Shown piece after piece: positions 41,216-50,754 of a stretch of DNA of 64,000 nucleotides. The notes beneath the pieces are model-generated. The model did no database searches, was not told where the DNA came from, and worked only from the letters and a program-made list of their open reading frames with translations. Numbering within the stretch: position 1 is the stretch's first letter; each line of letters starts with the position of its first letter. The stretch covers positions 806,001 through 870,000 of the forward strand of contig NZ_RRYI01000002.1 in NCBI RefSeq assembly GCF_003931565.1, given 5' to 3'. Origin of the DNA: Caulobacter sp. 602-1. Its GTDB lineage: Bacteria; Pseudomonadota; Alphaproteobacteria; Caulobacterales; Caulobacteraceae. A program made the position numbers and the translations under genes.

Positions 41216-42241
41216 CTAGTCCAGTTTCACCAGCATCTTGCCCATGTTCTCGCCCGAGAACAGCTTGATGAAGGCGTCCGGCGCGCGTTCGACGCCCTCT
41301 TCGACGGTCTCTTTCCAGGTAATCTTCCCGGCCTTGATCCACTCGCCCATGTCCTTGGCGAACTGCGGATAGAGGTCGTAGTGGTTGGAGACGATGAAGC
41401 CCTCCAGGCGCAGGCTCTTGCCGACGGCCAGGATGATGTTGGACGGGCCTTCGGCCTTACCGGTCTCGTTGTATTGCGAAATCATCCCGCAGAGAGCGAA
41501 GCGGGCGAACGGACGGGCCGAGTTCAGCGCCGCCTCCAGGTGAACGCCGCCGACGTTCTCGAAATAGACGTCGATGCCCTTGGGCGCGGCCTTGGCCAGC
41601 TCGGCGACCACGTCGGGCGTGGCCTTGTAGTCGATGACGTGGTCGACGCCGATCGACTTCAGGAACGCGACCTTCTCCGGGCCGCCGGCCGAACCGATGA
41701 CGGTGTGGCCCTTCAGCTTGGCGATCTGGCAGACGATCGAGCCGACCGCGCCGGCGGCGGCCGAGACGAACACCACGTCGCCTTCCTTCAGCGCCGCGAT
41801 CTTCAGCAGGCCGACATAGGCGGTCATGCCCGGCATACCGGCGACGCCGAGGAAAGCCTGGGGCGGCACGCCTTGCGTGTCGATCTTGGTGATCGCGCCC
41901 ATGCCGGCGGCGGCCAGCGCCTTGGGGTTGGCGTTGAACGCCTCGCGCCAGCCGAACATCGAATTGACGATATCGCCCGGCTTGAAGTCGGGATCGTTGG
42001 AGGCGACGACCTCGCCGATCGCGCCGCCCTGCAGGGCCTGGCCGATCTGGAACGGCGGCACATAGCTGGGACGATCGTACATGCGGCCGCGCATATAGGG
42101 ATCGACCGACATCCAGAGGTTCTTCACCTGGATCTCGCCGTCGCCCGGCCCGGCCAGCTCGACCGTGGCCAGGTCGAAGTCGGAAACCTTGGGCACGCCC
42201 ACGGGACGGCTCTTCAGGCGGATTTCGCGCGAGATGGTCAT
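41216..42241 (-). CDS. NADP-dependent MDR-family oxidoreductase (CurA/LTB4DH-like)
   Basis: A 341-residue zinc-independent medium-chain reductase. MSVDPYMRGRMYD, the AAAGAVGSIVCQIAKLKG nucleotide-binding motif, GSAGGPEKVAFLKSIGVDHVIDYK, and FENVGGVHLEAAL are typical of curcumin reductase/leukotriene B4 12-hydroxydehydrogenase-like double-bond reductases. GGGAGGAA before ATG 42241 decides the start over the ATG seven codons earlier. It precedes kdsA. A TetR-like operator candidate lies upstream. Physiological substrate unknown. Confidence 0.88.
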   Translation of the reverse strand: MTISREIRLKSRPVGVPKVSDFDLATVELAGPGDGEIQVKNLWMSVDPYMRGRMYDRPSYVPPFQIGQALQGGAIGEVVASNDPDFKPGDIVNSMFGWREAFNANPKALAAAGMGAITKIDTQGVPPQAFLGVAGMPGMTAYVGLLKIAALKEGDVVFVSAAAGAVGSIVCQIAKLKGHTVIGSAGGPEKVAFLKSIGVDHVIDYKATPDVVAELAKAAPKGIDVYFENVGGVHLEAALNSARPFARFALCGMISQYNETGKAEGPSNIILAVGKSLRLEGFIVSNHYDLYPQFAKDMGEWIKAGKITWKETVEEGVERAPDAFIKLFSGENMGKMLVKLD

Positions 42242-42272
42242 GGTCGTTCCTCCCTGGCTCATGGCCAGTGTT

Positions 42273-42295
42273 GCTAATTCAAACGAATGTTTAGC
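42273..42295. promoter_or_regulatory. TetR/PsrA-like operator candidate
   Basis: AAAC (42281-42284), GAAT, GTTT (42289-42292) is a dyad, flanked by GCTAA (42273-42277) and TTAGC (42291-42295). CAAAC-N4-GTTT resembles the PsrA-type G/CAAAC-N2-4-GTTTG/C box. It lies between the divergent reductase and Gfo/Idh genes, about 32 bases from the reductase start. Confidence 0.35.
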
Positions 42296-42356
42296 GCGTC
42301 CTTACGGAAGGCTCCAGTGCTTCTAAGCGTCGCCGAAGCGGAGTAGACAGCGGGCC

Positions 42357-43292
42357 ATGACTCAGACCTTGCCTCCTTCCTCTTCCCTTCGGGCGGGCGT
42401 CATCGGCGCCGGCGTGTTTGGCGGCTACCACGCCAAGAAATACGCCGAGCTGGAGGGCGTCACCCTGGTCGGCGTGTTCGACATCGACCTGTCGCGCGCC
42501 CAGGCCCTGGCCGAGCCGCTGGGCGCGAACGGCTTCGACGACATGGACGCCTTCCTGGCGGCCGTTGACGTGGTCACGGTCGCAACCCCCGCCGTCCATC
42601 ACGCCGAAGCGGCGCTGAAGGCGCTGAAGGCTGGCAAGCCGGTCTATTGTGAAAAGCCCCTGGCGGTGACGCCGGAGGACGCTGACCGGATGGTCGCCGC
42701 CGCCGCCAAGGCCGGGGTCCCGCTGGCCTGCGGTCATCAGGAACGGGTGGTGTTCCAGGCCATGGGTCTGCTGGACATTCCCGAGCAGCCGCTGCGCCTG
42801 GAAGCCGTGCGACGGGGCGTGCCTTCGGACCGCAATCTCGACGTCTCGGTGGTGCTGGACCTGATGATCCACGACATCGATCTCGCCCTGGCCCTGTGCG
42901 AGGCCCTGCCCATGACCGTGGACGGCGAAGGGGGGATCACCCGCTCGACCTCGCTCGATTGGGTGAAGGTCGAGGCGATGTTCGAGAACGGCTTCATCGC
43001 CGTGTTCGACAGCTCTCGCGTCGCCGAGACCCGCGAGCGGACCATGAAGGTCGTCTACCCGTCGGGCGAGGTCGAGATCGACTTCCTCACCCGCGCCTTC
43101 CGCAACACCACGCCGTTCCCGCTGATCGAGAACTTCACCGAGACCCCGGCCGGCAAGGATCCGCTGGGCCCGTCGGTCGCAGGCTTCCTCGCGGCCGTGC
43201 GCGGCGAGGCCCCCCGTCCCGTCGTGACCGGCGAGGAGGCGGCCCGGGCGCTGGACCTGGCGCTGGCGGTCGAGCAGGCTGTCGAGGGTTAG
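42357..43292 (+). CDS. Gfo/Idh/MocA family oxidoreductase
   Basis: A 311-residue sugar or cyclitol dehydrogenase. RAGVIGAGVFGGYHAKKYAE is the Rossmann nucleotide-binding motif and GKPVYCEKPLAVTPEDAD the EKP motif with catalytic Lys; LDLMIHDIDLALAL holds the conserved His-Asp. It oxidises the hydroxyl of a sugar or nucleotide sugar with NAD(P). Caulobacter lipid A contains 2,3-diamino sugar, made with a GnnA-type member of this family, but nothing here ties this gene to that role. Ends in a 4-bp stop overlap with the next gene. Confidence 0.85.
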   Translation: MTQTLPPSSSLRAGVIGAGVFGGYHAKKYAELEGVTLVGVFDIDLSRAQALAEPLGANGFDDMDAFLAAVDVVTVATPAVHHAEAALKALKAGKPVYCEKPLAVTPEDADRMVAAAAKAGVPLACGHQERVVFQAMGLLDIPEQPLRLEAVRRGVPSDRNLDVSVVLDLMIHDIDLALALCEALPMTVDGEGGITRSTSLDWVKVEAMFENGFIAVFDSSRVAETRERTMKVVYPSGEVEIDFLTRAFRNTTPFPLIENFTETPAGKDPLGPSVAGFLAAVRGEAPRPVVTGEEAARALDLALAVEQAVEG

Positions 43293-46200
43293 GGCAGGTC
43301 CGGCACGTCCTTGGCCACCCCGGCCTCGATCAGCTCGGCATCGACCGTTGGCGAGATGGTCTTGGCCGCGGCGATGTCGGCACGACCGCCGGGCACGTCG
43401 CCCCTGCTCAGCCTGGCCAGGCCGCGTCCGTACAGCGATCCGGCCAGCCTGGGCTGCAGCGTCAGGGCCTGGTCATAGCGCTTGAGCGCCTCGTCGAGCC
43501 GGCCCGTCCGCAGCGCCACCAGGGCGTAGCTGTCCCAGAAAGCGGCAATCCCAGGCGACATCTTCACCGCCTCTGCGCAATCGGCCTCGGCGCCGGCCAG
43601 TTCGACCTTGGACAGGGCGCGCGCCCAGCAGCGACTGTTGAGATTCTGACTGTTGCGCTCCAGCGCGACCATTCGATCGAAGACAGCGGCGGCCTCGGCG
43701 TTGCGACCGGCCTGGCGTAGGATTTGGGACTTGATCGTCAAGGCGCCGCTGCTGATCGGGTCCATGCGGATGGCTTCGTCGACATCGGCGAGGGCTTCAT
43801 CGATTCTGCCCAGATGGCGATACGCGATGGCGCGGTTGACCAAGTTGATGCTCTGCTCGGGCTCCAGACGGAACGCTTCCTGCATCTCGACCAAGGCGTC
43901 AGCGTAGCGCATCTGGTCGACGAGCAACGCTGCCTTCACGCGATGCGAGGTCACGTTGCCGGGCATAAGCTTGATCGACGCTGCAATGGCCTGAAGCGCC
44001 TCGTCGGTCCGTCTCGCCTGCCGCGCTTCCTCGGCATAGTCGGACAGCACGCCAGCGTCGTCAGGATGGGCGGCGGCCACGGCGTCCATGGCCGCGAAGC
44101 CCTCATCGCGGCGGCCCTGCTTGATCAGCAGCCGGGCGCGGGCCAAGGCCAGCGCGGTGGTCGGATCGGTCTTTAGCCTCGCGTCGGCGAAGGCCAGGGC
44201 CTTCTTCGCGTCTCTGTCCGCGGCTAGGATGTCGAACTTCAACTGCGCGGCGTCCTTGGATCTTGGGTCCGCGACGAGGGCCTTGTCCAGAAGCTTCAGA
44301 GCTAGGTCCGTCTCGCCCTCGCCGCGCATGAAGCGTGCGCCGTCAGTGAGCTTCTGCGGATCCTTGCCCGCCCGCTCTTCGACGCTCGCCTTCATGACCG
44401 CGTTCGAGGGCAGCGGCTCGTCCTGGTAGACGAAAGACACCCGGTTATCGAAGGTCTGAAGCTGCTTGTTGGTCTCGCGCGCTTCGTCGGCGGTGATCTC
44501 CGGCGCCAGGGCGCGGCGGCTCATGATCGTGCGCAGGGTCTCTTGATGGGTGACGTTGTCACGATAAAGGACCGCGTCCCGGCGATACGCGACGCCGCCC
44601 ATACGGATATCCATGTCCGAGGCGCGGAAGCTCCAGCTCTTGCCTTCGACGTGCGGCAGGCGGAGCACGGTGGTCCAGCGCCGATACGCGGGGAATTCGA
44701 TGAGCCAAGGCGCATCCTGGTCCTGCTCGCGGCCGCGCTTGTAGGGGGCGGGCGGGGAGAAGCCAGCGTTTTGGATGTCCAGGCGGCGGCCTTCCGTCTC
44801 GTCGCCCTCCCACTCCAGCGGGCCTTCGCCGGTCATGGTCATGATCAACAGTGTCTGGGCCGGGTCGTAGGTCCAGCCGACAGTTTTGGGCTCGGCCCAG
44901 GTCTGGTCCTTAGCCCAGTAGTCGCGCTGGGCGCGTTCGGAGTCCTCGGGCGAGAGCTGGGACAGTTTGGCCTTCAGCATCAGGGCCTCGTCGCCCCGGA
45001 AGAACTCACGGGCCTCGATCTTGGCCGGCTTGTCGAACCCCGCTCGCGCGTCGATGTCTAGGATCTGGCCCGTCTCGGCTAGCATCGGCGCGTCGGGCTG
45101 AATACGCTCCACGGCCGCGTCCTTGGTCCGGATCGGCAGGGCCCAGCGCGAGGTTGGAGGCGTCAACTGGTCCAGGCGCTGGTCGCCGATCCGCGTGCCA
45201 TCCAGCCAATAGGACTTGTCACCGATCCGCGCGCGCACCAGCACATGGTCGAAGGCGTTCAGCATTGGCAGCAGGCCTTCGATCGCATCGCCGCCCTGGC
45301 TGTTGACCAGCACCGCCTCGGCCGGAATGTCCAGTTCGCGCAGGAGGGCCAGCAGCAAGGCAGTCTTGGCCTTGCAGTCACCGAACTTGCGGGTCCATGT
45401 CTCGTCGACCGAGGCAGGACGATAATTGGCGTCGGCCAGGCCGACATAGACGTAGCGGATGCGCTCCTGCACCAGTTTCAGCGCCGCCTCTGCGCGGGCG
45501 GCCGGGTCCTGGGTCGAGACCGCGATTCGGGCCGCCTCGGCGCGGATGGGCGAGTTGGGGGCCGCCGTCTGCGCCACCTCGTAGAACGGCGCGAGGACCG
45601 AGGAGACCTCCGACCAAGAGGAGAAGCCGCTGAATTGCAGCAGGCGGCGGACATTGTAGCGTGGCGGGGCGCCGTCGGTCAGCACAACGGTCTTCGGATC
45701 GCGCAACTCGTAGCTCAGCAGGTTCTCACCGCCAGCCTGGATGGGACGAAGCTCGCCCAGGTCGCTGGAGGCGCGCCATTGCACGGCCTTGCCGGTCGGC
45801 CACAGGAGCCGCAGGCGGTAGGCTCCGGGCGCCCCCTGGGCCGGCAGTTGCAGAGCGCCTTGGGCGTGGTCGCCCAGGGTCGGGTCGCGCCGGCGGATGG
45901 TCAGGGCGAACTCCAGCTCGTCGCCGACCTGCAGCCCCGGCGCTTGCAGTGTCGCCGTCAGGTTGCCGTAGAGCATCGCCGCGGCGAGCTCGTCCTCGCG
46001 CTGGATCACCTTGAACCTGTTGGCGGCCAGAACATCGATCTCGCGGCCGTCCCGGATGATCTTCAGCCGGTGGATGCGGATGTCGTCCGAGCCGGGACTC
46101 CAGACCGCCGTCAGGTTGCCGATCGACAGGGCCTCGGGCCGGAGGATCTTGAACCGGTAGGCGGTGTAGAACTCGTCTCCGTCCGACGACAGCCGGGTCT

Positions 46201-46375
46201 GGTTGTCCAGATAGATCACTTGGAACGCGGCGCCCTCTTGCGCCGGAGAGCCGGTGGCGGCAGGCGAGGCAATGACCCAGGCGGGGGCCGGCCCGTACTG
46301 CACCGTCCGGGAGCCCGCGTGAGCGCCGCCGGCCAGGACCAGGGCGGCCATCGCCGCCAGACTCATCACACGCAT
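43289..46375 (-). CDS. DUF3857 transglutaminase-like protein with TPR repeats
   Basis: A 1028-residue exported protein: signal peptide (MRVMSLAAMAALVLAGGAHA), DUF3857 domain (about 50-250), transglutaminase-like core with Cys in KFGDCKAKTALLLALL, His in NAFDHVLV and Asp in WLDGTRIG (the Cys-His-Asp triad intact), a further beta domain, then about 350 residues of TPR repeats at the C-terminus (for example ALVEMQEAFRLEPEQSINLVNRAIAYRHLGR). Probably periplasmic; may cleave or cross-link peptides. Solitary in this window. Confidence 0.87.
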   Translation of the reverse strand: MRVMSLAAMAALVLAGGAHAGSRTVQYGPAPAWVIASPAATGSPAQEGAAFQVIYLDNQTRLSSDGDEFYTAYRFKILRPEALSIGNLTAVWSPGSDDIRIHRLKIIRDGREIDVLAANRFKVIQREDELAAAMLYGNLTATLQAPGLQVGDELEFALTIRRRDPTLGDHAQGALQLPAQGAPGAYRLRLLWPTGKAVQWRASSDLGELRPIQAGGENLLSYELRDPKTVVLTDGAPPRYNVRRLLQFSGFSSWSEVSSVLAPFYEVAQTAAPNSPIRAEAARIAVSTQDPAARAEAALKLVQERIRYVYVGLADANYRPASVDETWTRKFGDCKAKTALLLALLRELDIPAEAVLVNSQGGDAIEGLLPMLNAFDHVLVRARIGDKSYWLDGTRIGDQRLDQLTPPTSRWALPIRTKDAAVERIQPDAPMLAETGQILDIDARAGFDKPAKIEAREFFRGDEALMLKAKLSQLSPEDSERAQRDYWAKDQTWAEPKTVGWTYDPAQTLLIMTMTGEGPLEWEGDETEGRRLDIQNAGFSPPAPYKRGREQDQDAPWLIEFPAYRRWTTVLRLPHVEGKSWSFRASDMDIRMGGVAYRRDAVLYRDNVTHQETLRTIMSRRALAPEITADEARETNKQLQTFDNRVSFVYQDEPLPSNAVMKASVEERAGKDPQKLTDGARFMRGEGETDLALKLLDKALVADPRSKDAAQLKFDILAADRDAKKALAFADARLKTDPTTALALARARLLIKQGRRDEGFAAMDAVAAAHPDDAGVLSDYAEEARQARRTDEALQAIAASIKLMPGNVTSHRVKAALLVDQMRYADALVEMQEAFRLEPEQSINLVNRAIAYRHLGRIDEALADVDEAIRMDPISSGALTIKSQILRQAGRNAEAAAVFDRMVALERNSQNLNSRCWARALSKVELAGAEADCAEAVKMSPGIAAFWDSYALVALRTGRLDEALKRYDQALTLQPRLAGSLYGRGLARLSRGDVPGGRADIAAAKTISPTVDAELIEAGVAKDVPDLP

Positions 46376-46478
46376 CTACCGAACGCCCCCAAGCACCCCA
46401 TCGTCCGGACAATAACCGTGAGAGCGGGTGAGGCAACTTTCGCGCTGCGATTTCGCCCGTCCTAACCTCCGGTGGCGC

Positions 46479-48446
46479 CTACAAGCTGACCTGCGCCCCC
46501 AGCTCCACCACGCGCCCGGGCGGCAGGTGGAAGAAGGTGGTCGGATCGGCCGCGTTGCGGGTCAGGAAGGTGAAGAGCTTGCGCTTCCAGGCGGGCAGGG
46601 CGTCGGTGCCCACCGACGGCACGATCGTGCGGCGGCTGACGAAGAACGACGTGCTCATGATGTCGAACTTGAGGCCCTGCTTGCGGCAGGCCGCCAGGGC
46701 CTGCGGGATGTTGGGGCTTTCCATATAGCCGTAGCGCACGGTGACCAGCGAGAAGCGGTCGTCGAGGGTCTTGGCCTCGATGCGCTGGTCGTCGGGCACG
46801 TAGGGTGTGGTCTCGTTGACCACTTTCAAGAGCACGTTTCGCTCGTGCAGCACCTTGAAGTGCTTGAGGCTGTGCATCAGGGCCGGCGGCGTCGTCTCCG
46901 GGTCCGAGGTCAGATAGACCGCCGTGCCGGGCGTCGCGGCGGCCGGACGGCGGGCGATCATCTCGCGGAAGTCGGCGAACGGCAGGCCGTCCTTGTTGAG
47001 CTTGGCCCGCAGGCGTTCGGTGGCGCTGACGAAGATCGACATCAGCAGGCACAGGCCCGCGCCCAGGGCCAGAGGGGCCCAGCCGCCGGTCAGCACCTTC
47101 AGCAGGTTGGCGACGAAGAAGGTCAGGTCCAGGGCGAACAGCGGCACGATCAGGGCCAGGGACGCCAGCAGGCTCCACTTCCAGACGTGGCGCACGACGA
47201 TGTAGGCCAGCAAGGTGGTGACCACCATCGTGCCGGTCACCGAGATGCCATAGGCGTGCGACAGGGCGCTGGACGAGCGGAACGACAGCACCACCAGGAC
47301 GACGCCGACGAACAGCAGCCAGTTGATCGGCGCGACATAGATCTGGCCGGCCTCGGTGGTCGAGGTGATCTTGATGTCCATGCGCGGCAGGAGGCCCAGC
47401 TGGATCGCCTGCTGGGTCAGGGAGAACGCCCCGGTGATCACCGCCTGGCTGGCGATGACGGTGGCGACCCCGGAGAACAGCACCAGGGCCAGCCGCCACT
47501 GGTGCGGGGCCAGGAGAAAGAACCAGTCCGCGTTGGGCAGGGCGGTCCCGGCGGCCTCGGCCGCGGCCAGCGCCTTCGAGGCGAGGGCCGCCTGGCCGAA
47601 ATAGTTCAGGGCCAGCATCGGCAGGGCCAGGCTGAACCACGACATCTGGATCGGGCCACGGCCGAAATGGCCCATGTCGGCGGTCAGAGCCTCGGCCCCG
47701 GTGACCGTCAGAAACACCGCCCCCATGACCAGAAAGCCGGTCAGGCCGTGATGGGCGAGGAAATAGATGGCGTAGGTCGGCGAGATCGCCGCCAGCACGC
47801 TGGGGTCGTCCTTGATGTGCCACACGCCCAGAGCGCCCAGGCACAGGAACCAGCAGACCATGATCGGACCGAAGATGCCCGCCACCTTGGCCGTGCCCTT
47901 GGCCTGGAACGCGAAGAGGGCGGTCAGGATCACCAGGCTGGTGACGATCACCTCCTGCGTGCCGAACCAGCCGGAGAAGCCGCGGACCGACTTCAGGCCC
48001 TCGACCGCCGACAGCACCGAGATGGCCGGGGTGATCACGCCGTCGCCATAGAACAGCGCCGCGCCGATGGCGCCGAGGGCGAAGATCAGGCCCGTGCGGC
48101 CCTTGGCGCCCTGCTGGGCCAGCGCCATCAGCGACAGCACCCCGCCTTCGCCCTTGTTGGAGGCGCGCATGAGGAACAGGACGTACTTGACCGTCACGAC
48201 CAGGATCAGCGCCCACAGCGCCAGGGACAGCACGCCCATGATCTCGGGACGGACCAGGCCGTCGCGGGCGGCCTCCTCCAGCGCGTCGCGGAAGGCGTAG
48301 AGAGGGCTGGTGCCGATGTCGCCGAACACGACGCCCACGCTGCCCAGCGCCAAAGCCCAGAAACGCGACGCCGCGTGGCCGTGGTGGGAAGCTTGAGTTG
48401 TCGGGGTGGCAGAGTCGGACGCGGCGAGGGGGTCTTTACCCGCCAT
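46479..48446 (-). CDS. kup: Low-affinity potassium transporter Kup
   Basis: A 655-residue KUP/HAK/KT-family K+ uptake protein with about twelve membrane helices and a cytoplasmic C-terminal domain. ALGSVGVVFGDIGTSPLYAF is the family signature near the N-terminus, and GDGVITPAISVLSAVEGL follows. The ATG at 48446 is preferred to the TTG six codons upstream. K+ enters with H+. It lies 114 bases downstream of a minus-strand membrane-anchored protein gene. Confidence 0.95.
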   Translation of the reverse strand: MAGKDPLAASDSATPTTQASHHGHAASRFWALALGSVGVVFGDIGTSPLYAFRDALEEAARDGLVRPEIMGVLSLALWALILVVTVKYVLFLMRASNKGEGGVLSLMALAQQGAKGRTGLIFALGAIGAALFYGDGVITPAISVLSAVEGLKSVRGFSGWFGTQEVIVTSLVILTALFAFQAKGTAKVAGIFGPIMVCWFLCLGALGVWHIKDDPSVLAAISPTYAIYFLAHHGLTGFLVMGAVFLTVTGAEALTADMGHFGRGPIQMSWFSLALPMLALNYFGQAALASKALAAAEAAGTALPNADWFFLLAPHQWRLALVLFSGVATVIASQAVITGAFSLTQQAIQLGLLPRMDIKITSTTEAGQIYVAPINWLLFVGVVLVVLSFRSSSALSHAYGISVTGTMVVTTLLAYIVVRHVWKWSLLASLALIVPLFALDLTFFVANLLKVLTGGWAPLALGAGLCLLMSIFVSATERLRAKLNKDGLPFADFREMIARRPAAATPGTAVYLTSDPETTPPALMHSLKHFKVLHERNVLLKVVNETTPYVPDDQRIEAKTLDDRFSLVTVRYGYMESPNIPQALAACRKQGLKFDIMSTSFFVSRRTIVPSVGTDALPAWKRKLFTFLTRNAADPTTFFHLPPGRVVELGAQVSL

Positions 48447-48560
48447 GCAAGCTCGAAGCTCCAAAGCGCCGGCTCACGTCCGGCGGCGGCGATTTACGCT
48501 TGTCGCCGCGTCGCAGCAATCGAAATTCGACGGATCGGCATTCCGTTCCCGTGGGCGTGA

Positions 48561-49481
48561 TCAGTCGTCGAGATCGAAGGGCAACTCGTCCTGGTCGGCG
48601 GCGGTGTCGCGGCGGGCCTTTGAAACGGGCTTGTAGGTCGGGGCCGCGGGCGGGACGAGGGGCTCGTCGTCCGCGTCGTCCCACGGCGGATCGTCAAACA
48701 TATCGGGCTCGACAAGCGGCCTTGGCGCGGGAGCCGGAGCCGTCGGCCGCGAAACCGGCCGCGCCGGCGCGGCGCGCGGGGCGTCGTCGAACGAAGAGCG
48801 TCGAGCAAGCGGCGGCGGGGTGTCGGGCAGGGGCGGTGGCGCGCGGAAATCGTCCTCGTCGTCTTCGTCGTGATCGAAGGACACGGGCGGCTCTGGCGGC
48901 GGCGCGGGGCGGGCGGCGACTACCGGAGCGCCCTCTGGCTTCACGGGGCGCGGCGGCAGTGGCCGGCGGACGATGGCTTCGCAACGGGCCAGCCAGCGGT
49001 TGGCCTCCTGCACCAACTCGCCCGGCGAGCGGCTTTCACGGCGCTGCTCGTCGCCGGGCGCCCAGAGCTCGAGAGCGAAGTCGGGATGGCGCGGATCGTC
49101 GAAGATCAGGCGCAGGGTGACCGACTGGGCCTGGGGCGCGACATGGTCGATGGCGCGGCGGCCTTCGCCGCGGAAGACGCGGCCCATCACCTGACCGTCG
49201 ACCAGCAACTCGGCGCCCATCAGCTCTTCCAGGCGATAGATCAGGCACCAGGCGCCTCGATCCCAGGCCACGGCCAGCAGGTTGGTCGAGAACGAGAAGC
49301 CGGCGCCTCGGCCCCGGCCGCGCGCCACGATGAAGCCTTCCGGGTCGCTTTTCAGCACATGGCGCAGGGCCCGGCGCAGGCGCCGGTCCTCGTCGCCGTA
49401 CCAGATGGCCAGGCTGCCCAGGAACGTCACCGCCGAGCCGGCGATGGCCACGAACAGCAAAAGACGCGCGAGTTCGCTCAT
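48561..49481 (-). CDS. Membrane-anchored protein with acidic, Pro-rich C-terminus, unknown function
   Basis: A 306-residue protein: one N-terminal membrane helix (about 5-27), a globular region (about 35-170, with GFIVARGRGRGAGFSF and QSVTLRLIFDDPRHPDF), and a long Pro/Asp-rich low-complexity tail ending DELPFDLDD. I do not recognise a named family; the pattern fits a Caulobacterales-specific membrane-tethered protein. It lies 54 bases after xthA on the same strand. Role unknown. Confidence 0.65.
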   Translation of the reverse strand: MSELARLLLFVAIAGSAVTFLGSLAIWYGDEDRRLRRALRHVLKSDPEGFIVARGRGRGAGFSFSTNLLAVAWDRGAWCLIYRLEELMGAELLVDGQVMGRVFRGEGRRAIDHVAPQAQSVTLRLIFDDPRHPDFALELWAPGDEQRRESRSPGELVQEANRWLARCEAIVRRPLPPRPVKPEGAPVVAARPAPPPEPPVSFDHDEDDEDDFRAPPPLPDTPPPLARRSSFDDAPRAAPARPVSRPTAPAPAPRPLVEPDMFDDPPWDDADDEPLVPPAAPTYKPVSKARRDTAADQDELPFDLDD

Positions 49482-49535
49482 AGTGAGCCCAGGCTATCGA
49501 GAGTCCTGATTCCCGGACAGAGGGGCCATGAAGCC

Positions 49536-50324
49536 TCAGTCGCGGAAGTGACCGACGACCGGCACGTGGTCGGACGGCTTTTCCTTGTCGCGCTCGTCGC
49601 GGTGGATGACGACGTCGGTCAGCCGGTCGGCGGCCTGGGGCGAGCACAGCAGATGGTCGATGCGAATCCCCAGATTCCGGGGCCAGGCGCCGGCCTGGTA
49701 GTCCCAGAACGTGTAGCCGCCCGGCGCGCCGTCGACCTGCATGTAGGCGTCGGTGAGCCCGAGGTTCTTCAGCGCCCGGAACGCGCCGCGGCTCTCGGGC
49801 TGGAACAGGGCGTCGCCGAGCCAGGCCTCGGGATTAGCCACGTCCTCGGCTTCGGGGATGACGTTGTAGTCGCCCAGGATGACCAGCGGCTCCTCGAAGG
49901 CCAGCAAGCCCTGGGCGTGAGCTTGCAGGCGGCGCATCCAGGCCAGCTTGTAGTCGAACTTCTCGGTGCCGATCGGATTGCCGTTGGGCAGGTAGATGCC
50001 GACCACGCGGAACGGTACCGGCGCGGCGATCACCGCCTCGATATAGCGCGACTGCTCGTCGACCTCGTCCTCGGACAGAACCGGCAGGCCCTTGCGGACG
50101 TCCTCGACCGGGAACTTCGAGAGCAGGGCGACGCCGTTATAGGTCTTCTGGCCGTGGACGACGACGTTGTAGCCCAGCCGCTCGAAGGCCTCGGCCGGGA
50201 ACTTCTCGTCGACGCACTTGATCTCCTGCAGCACGGCCACGTCCGGCGCTTCCGATTCGAACCAAGCCAACACGCCTTCCAGGCGAGCGTTGATCGAATT
50301 GACGTTCCATGTGGCGATACGCAT
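49536..50324 (-). CDS. xthA: Exodeoxyribonuclease III (AP endonuclease)
   Basis: A 262-residue ExoIII-family AP endonuclease/3' exonuclease for base excision repair. MRIATWNVNSINAR, AVLQEIKC (catalytic Glu), GDYNVIPE and the terminal KPSDHVPVVGHF (catalytic Asp-His) are all present. The length matches the family. It is divergent from a small membrane protein gene and precedes the membrane-anchored gene. Confidence 0.95.
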   Translation of the reverse strand: MRIATWNVNSINARLEGVLAWFESEAPDVAVLQEIKCVDEKFPAEAFERLGYNVVVHGQKTYNGVALLSKFPVEDVRKGLPVLSEDEVDEQSRYIEAVIAAPVPFRVVGIYLPNGNPIGTEKFDYKLAWMRRLQAHAQGLLAFEEPLVILGDYNVIPEAEDVANPEAWLGDALFQPESRGAFRALKNLGLTDAYMQVDGAPGGYTFWDYQAGAWPRNLGIRIDHLLCSPQAADRLTDVVIHRDERDKEKPSDHVPVVGHFRD

Positions 50325-50359
50325 TGACGGCTCCAGACTGCGGCGGGAGGCTAGAGCCC

Positions 50360-50698
50360 ATGAAGGTCGCGCTCAAGCCGGCAGGCAAATCCATCGATCG
50401 GAGACAGCTGGCGCTGATGGTTCTGGCGACCGTCGCGTGCCTGGCCTTCGCCAGCGTCGGGGCGATCCTGGCCATCTTCACGCCTCTGGTCTTCGACCGG
50501 GCGGGCAACATGCTCAATCCGATCGCCTGGCTGGGCTTCGGCTTCGCGGCGCTGTTCTGGGTGGTGTGCCTGCTGGCCCCGCTGGCCGGCTGGATACTGT
50601 GGCGCAAGGGGCAGACGCCCTTCGCCTGGGCCGCCATGGCCGCGCCGCTGGCCTGGGGCGCGCTGACGCTGACCCTGCTGCAGTTCGTGCCGGCTTAG
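50360..50698 (+). CDS. Small inner membrane protein, three helices
   Basis: A 112-residue protein with three hydrophobic segments (about 18-40, 50-77, 88-110) and a basic N-terminus (MKVALKPAGKSIDRRQ). GGGAGG lies 9 bases before the ATG at 50360; the longer open frame upstream overlaps xthA. No family recognised. Ends before the nested inverted repeat at 50707. Confidence 0.6.
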   Translation: MKVALKPAGKSIDRRQLALMVLATVACLAFASVGAILAIFTPLVFDRAGNMLNPIAWLGFGFAALFWVVCLLAPLAGWILWRKGQTPFAWAAMAAPLAWGALTLTLLQFVPA

Positions 50699-50706
50699 GT
50701 CCTGTG

Positions 50707-50751
50707 GCGCCTTCCGGGTGGCGAACCGAAGGCCAGTTCGCCTGAAGGCGC
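50707..50751. repeat. Nested inverted repeat between convergent genes
   Basis: GCGCCTTC (50707-50714) pairs with GAAGGCGC (50744-50751); inside it GGCGAAC (50720-50726) pairs with GTTCGCC (50736-50742). Together they can form one long hairpin in the 56-bp gap between the membrane protein and erpA. No T-run flanks it, so it may block transcription from both sides by structure, or be a dispersed palindrome. Confidence 0.55.
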
Positions 50752-50754
50752 TCG

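Noticed and set aside
46428-48560. A 710-codon plus-strand frame opposite kup
   Set aside because: His/Gln/Arg/Gly-rich, no domain; kup on the minus strand has clear family motifs.
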